Shown piece after piece: positions 61,317-64,000 of a stretch of DNA of 64,000 nt. Position 1 is the first letter of the stretch. The number at the start of each line of letters is the position of its first letter. The DNA is from an uncultured Peptostreptococcus sp. (GTDB lineage Bacteria > Bacillota > Clostridia > Peptostreptococcales > Peptostreptococcaceae): contig CAAEUW010000029.1 in assembly GCA_900759325.1 (NCBI GenBank), positions 61,891 through 125,890 on the forward strand, written 5' to 3'. The notes below the pieces were generated by a model. That model was not told where the DNA came from, did not search any database, and saw only the letters and a program-made list of their open reading frames with translations. Both the position numbers and the translations under genes were made by a program.

Positions 61317-62555
61317 TTATTCAGCTTCAGGTGTTTCATGCTTTTCTTTTAATACATCTCCGATATTACCTATAGTATCATCACCTACTGACATATACTG
61401 TGATAAATCTTCTTCTGGTTCTCTAGTTAATTCTCTTATTGAAAGCATCATTCTCTTGTTATCAGCATTGAACTTGATTATGGCAGCCTTAACAGTGTCT
61501 CCAACATTTACAACGTCCTCTACCTTGTTAACTCTACCTTCGCTCAATTCACCTATTGGTAGGTAAGCTTCAACACCTTCCTTAACCTGTAGGAAAGCAC
61601 CCTTTTCAATTATTCTAAGTACAGTAGCTTCTACAACACTTCCCACTGAAACTTCGTCAGCTATTAGCTTCCATGGATCCTGATCTGGATCCTTAAGGGC
61701 TAGGGCTATCCTCTTAGTTTCTGGGTCAACACTCTGTACAAATACTTCAACTTCGTCACCAACATTTAATACTGACTCAACTGATTCAACTCTTGTCCAA
61801 GATAGATTGTTTATATGAGCTAGTCCTTCTACCCCACCTAGATCTATGAAGGCACCATAAGGCATGATATTTGTAACCTTACCCTTTCTCTTTTCACCTT
61901 CAACAAGTGATGCAAATAAGGCTTCTCTTTCAGCCTTTATCTTAGCTCTTTCAGCTTCTCTTTCAGCCTTTATCTTAGCTCTTCTTTCTTTTCTTTCAGC
62001 GTCTAGTACTTCCTGGGCAACCTCTCTATGAGAAACTATTATCCTGTTCTTTCTAGGATTTACTTCCTTAACATAAGCATCTAGATCCTTACCAACATAC
62101 TCACTAGTATCCTTTACAAACTTAGTATCTATCTGAGATATTGGCATAAACATTGTGTATGACTTGTACTGAACGTAAAGTCCTCTGTCTAATGCCTTGT
62201 AAGCATGAACGTTTATCACCTTACGTTCTTCTAGGGCATCTATTAGTTCCTTAAGATCACTTCTCTGTTCCAGCTTAAGAACAGATATCTTAATTGTAGC
62301 GTCCTTATAGCTGATATTAGTTATAATACCAGTAACTTCGTCATCTATCTTATAAGCTTCTTCTATGTCCTGACCTCTCTCAAGATTTAGTTCGCTGGCA
62401 GGTACTACCCCGTCAAAACCAACTTCAAGGCTTAAAACCAGACTATCATGGTTGATCTTTACTACCCTTCCTGTAATTTCATCATCTACATTAATCTTGC
62501 TAAGCTCTTGCTCTTGCATATCTAGTAGTTCTTGCATAGTTAAATTATTTTCCAT
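61317..62555 (-). CDS. S1-domain RNA-binding protein (RpsA-like)
   Basis: This approximately 412-residue protein has four S1 domains, as in the short RpsA-like proteins of Firmicutes. The third is the most typical (GKVTNIMPYGAFIDLGGVEGL). Between the second and third lies a charged helix built from an 11-residue direct repeat (AKIKAEREAER twice). It may bind mRNA on or off the ribosome; it is not a certain ribosomal protein. The start is uncertain: the chosen ATG has AAAGG about 12 bases upstream, and an ATG four codons earlier abuts it. Confidence 0.85.
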   Translation of the reverse strand: MENNLTMQELLDMQEQELSKINVDDEITGRVVKINHDSLVLSLEVGFDGVVPASELNLERGQDIEEAYKIDDEVTGIITNISYKDATIKISVLKLEQRSDLKELIDALEERKVINVHAYKALDRGLYVQYKSYTMFMPISQIDTKFVKDTSEYVGKDLDAYVKEVNPRKNRIIVSHREVAQEVLDAERKERRAKIKAEREAERAKIKAEREALFASLVEGEKRKGKVTNIMPYGAFIDLGGVEGLAHINNLSWTRVESVESVLNVGDEVEVFVQSVDPETKRIALALKDPDQDPWKLIADEVSVGSVVEATVLRIIEKGAFLQVKEGVEAYLPIGELSEGRVNKVEDVVNVGDTVKAAIIKFNADNKRMMLSIRELTREPEEDLSQYMSVGDDTIGNIGDVLKEKHETPEAE

Positions 62556-62597
62556 TATTAAAAACATCCTTTCGTCGCGTAGTATCCATATTTAATA

Positions 62598-62609
62598 TTA
62601 TAGCATATA
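62598..62609 (-). promoter_or_regulatory. Extended -10 promoter of the S1-domain gene
   Basis: The minus strand reads TGCTATAAT, an extended -10 element, about 40 bases before the start; no good -35 is seen. Confidence 0.5.
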
Positions 62610-62673
62610 ATTAACAAGATTTTACGATAAATTGTATTTTTTCTTATTTTTTTTTGATGTTTTTTTCTTTTGC

Positions 62674-62708
62674 AAAAAGAAGCCCACCAAATTAATGGTT
62701 GGGCTTCT
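62674..62708 (-). terminator. Terminator of the FMN-repeat gene
   Basis: AGAAGCCCA and TGGGCTTCT arms with an inner CC/GG, followed on the minus strand by TTTTT. Confidence 0.8.
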
Positions 62709-62713
62709 AAAAA

Positions 62714-64000
62714 TTAATTTTCTTTTCCTGTATTTAGACCATCAGAATTGTTTAAAACCGATATAAAACTATCGTAAATCTCTTTAGTTAGATCACCATA
62801 TGCAATACCATTAATTTTCTTTTTCAAGCTATCAATAATTGACATAAGCAATGTATTTTTTTCTTTTAGGCTTGTATTTTCTTCCCTCATAGCTTTTATC
62901 TCATTCTCTACTTTTTCATTTTCCTCTATGGCCTTTTTTAATTTATCATTTTCTGATTGAATATCTGACTTTTCTTCCTCTATGTAGGCCTTTTTCAAGG
63001 CATCCCTCACTGCTGACTTTATTCCGTTTGAAGAATATGTTGCACCAGATACTGAATCTACATTTGGAGTTTGACCGGACACGATATTTGTTATAAGACC
63101 TCTGGCCTTTTCAAAGTATGGAGCATCATCCACGTTTTCAACAACCCTAATAGACGATATTTTTCCTTCACTCACATCAACTTCAACCTTTAGGTTGCCC
63201 CTAAAGCCTATTCCACTACCCTCGTAGCTTCCGTCTTTCAACTTCTTATTAGCAATATATTTCTGTGATTCAGTCTCAAGACTTTCAACTTTCTTTCTTA
63301 GGTCTTTACTAAGTTTCTTCATCTGCTTAAGCTTTTCTTCTAGCTTTGAAAGCTTTTCTAGCTTCTTGTTTGTTTCATCATTATTCACACTTTCCTGGCT
63401 AGAACCTGCCTTCTTTAAGGCATCTCTCACAGCTGACTTTATTCCATTTGATGAGTATGTTGCTCCAGAAACAGAATCTACATTTGCAGTCTGACTGGAT
63501 ATAATATTAGGTATCAGAGACTTTGCTTTATCAAAGAATGGGGCATCATCTATATTGTCAATGACATTTATAGAAGCAATCTTTCCGTCAGTAACCTTGA
63601 CTTCTACCCTAACATTCCCCTTGAATCCCATACCAATTCCTTGGTAGCTTCCATCCTTCATCCTTATGTTAGTATCTTCTTTTTGAGATTTTTTTTCTAA
63701 GTCTCCTATCTTGGCCTTTAAACCACTTATAGTATCTTTTAGCTTTTGATTTTCTTCCTTTAGCCTAGATAGCTCTATTTTAAGTTCATCATTATTGTCA
63801 CCCTCGCTAATTACTCCTGCCTTCTTTAGGGCATCTCTCACAGCTGACTTTATTCCATTTGATGAGTATGTTGCTCCTGAAATAGAGTCTACATTTGGTG
63901 TTTGCTTTGAAATTATTGTTCCTACTAGGGACTTGGCCTTGTCAAAATATGGGGCATCGTCTACATTATCAACTATATTGATATTTGAAATTTTTCCTCC
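62714..64000 (-). CDS. Tandem coiled-coil/FMN-binding-domain protein, 5' end outside the window
   Basis: The reading frame is open to the window edge, giving 428 visible C-terminal residues. Three FMN_bind (PF04205) domains are seen, each ending VDS[VI]SGATYSSNGIKSA. The Thr in SGAT fits the ApbE flavinylation site (Dxx[ST]GAT). Between them are Lys/Glu-rich coiled-coil segments; the repeat period is 137-140 residues. A third coiled coil and a short tail end the protein, with no membrane helix or sortase signal. It is probably extracytoplasmic with covalent flavins; the signal peptide would lie outside the window. The GTG at 63841 inside a repeat is not the start. Confidence 0.88.
   Translation of the reverse strand, partial: GGKISNINIVDNVDDAPYFDKAKSLVGTIISKQTPNVDSISGATYSSNGIKSAVRDALKKAGVISEGDNNDELKIELSRLKEENQKLKDTISGLKAKIGDLEKKSQKEDTNIRMKDGSYQGIGMGFKGNVRVEVKVTDGKIASINVIDNIDDAPFFDKAKSLIPNIISSQTANVDSVSGATYSSNGIKSAVRDALKKAGSSQESVNNDETNKKLEKLSKLEEKLKQMKKLSKDLRKKVESLETESQKYIANKKLKDGSYEGSGIGFRGNLKVEVDVSEGKISSIRVVENVDDAPYFEKARGLITNIVSGQTPNVDSVSGATYSSNGIKSAVRDALKKAYIEEEKSDIQSENDKLKKAIEENEKVENEIKAMREENTSLKEKNTLLMSIIDSLKKKINGIAYGDLTKEIYDSFISVLNNSDGLNTGKEN

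Noticed and set aside
61317..62555. Assignment as true ribosomal protein S1
   Set aside because: Firmicute four-S1-domain proteins are not certain ribosome components, so the gene symbol rpsA was withheld.
63841..63841. Start of the FMN-repeat gene at GTG 63841
   Set aside because: The GTG is a valine within a repeat (SAVRDALKKA); the frame stays open to the window edge with more of the same domain.

Overview
The window is AT-rich, densely coded DNA from a Gram-positive anaerobe of the class Clostridia. It carries CWB2 (PF04122) cell-wall-binding proteins, a SecA lacking the C-terminal zinc tail (SecA2-like), two LytR-CpsA-Psr proteins, a SCIFF-type radical SAM maturase and a phosphotransacetylase. 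CWB2 proteins together with a SecA2 and a surface-polysaccharide locus recall Clostridioides difficile, so a Peptostreptococcaceae relative is the likeliest source. This is inferred from gene content; no 16S or other marker is present. I see no tRNA, rRNA, CRISPR array, insertion sequence or prophage.

Layout: (1) 0-3.5 kb: a secreted CWB2 protein and, divergently, a two-gene ThrE-type amino-acid exporter. (2) 3.6-19.5 kb: one compact minus-strand operon read from a promoter near 19.55 kb: SCIFF-type maturase, ABC1 kinase, recJ, apt, relA, dtd, metallo-hydrolase, hemZ, hisS, aspS, csoR-like, rseC-like, pta. (3) 19.6-24 kb: a lipoprotein, then a small accessory island (SPL-like radical SAM, ClbS-like, GyrI-like, WYL regulator) that may be a genotoxin-resistance module. 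(4) 24-29.3 kb: an unknown protein, ptsH-ptsI, a HAD phosphatase and an amidase-fold protein that has lost most catalytic residues. (5) 29.5-35.4 kb: two LCP ligases, an alanine/sodium symporter and a GHL10-CWB2 surface hydrolase.

(6) 35.7-55.3 kb: a cell-envelope locus on the minus strand. It holds an NlpC/P60 hydrolase, MurJ, a sugar-nucleotide dehydratase, four glycosyltransferases, a polymerase, a CDP-glycerol glycerophosphotransferase, the initiating sugar transferase, a membrane-anchored CWB2 protein, a CWB2-amidase, a GDPD-like protein, a membrane acyltransferase and SecA2. Together they can plausibly build, flip, polymerise and decorate a wall polymer; the LCP proteins would attach it to peptidoglycan, and CWB2 proteins exported by SecA or SecA2 would bind it.

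(7) 55.3-58.2 kb: a candidate small RNA and a plus-strand operon of an RloA-like ATPase, a HEPN protein with an Rx4H motif and cytidine deaminase, a possible antiphage pair. (8) 58.3-64 kb: CvfB, YbaK, a polytopic membrane protein, an S1-domain protein, and the 3' part of a large protein with tandem coiled-coil/FMN-binding repeats that runs off the window.

Many start codons were moved from the longest reading frame to the one with a well-spaced Shine-Dalgarno; TTG and GTG starts are frequent. Family assignments come from motif recognition by eye, without database searches.
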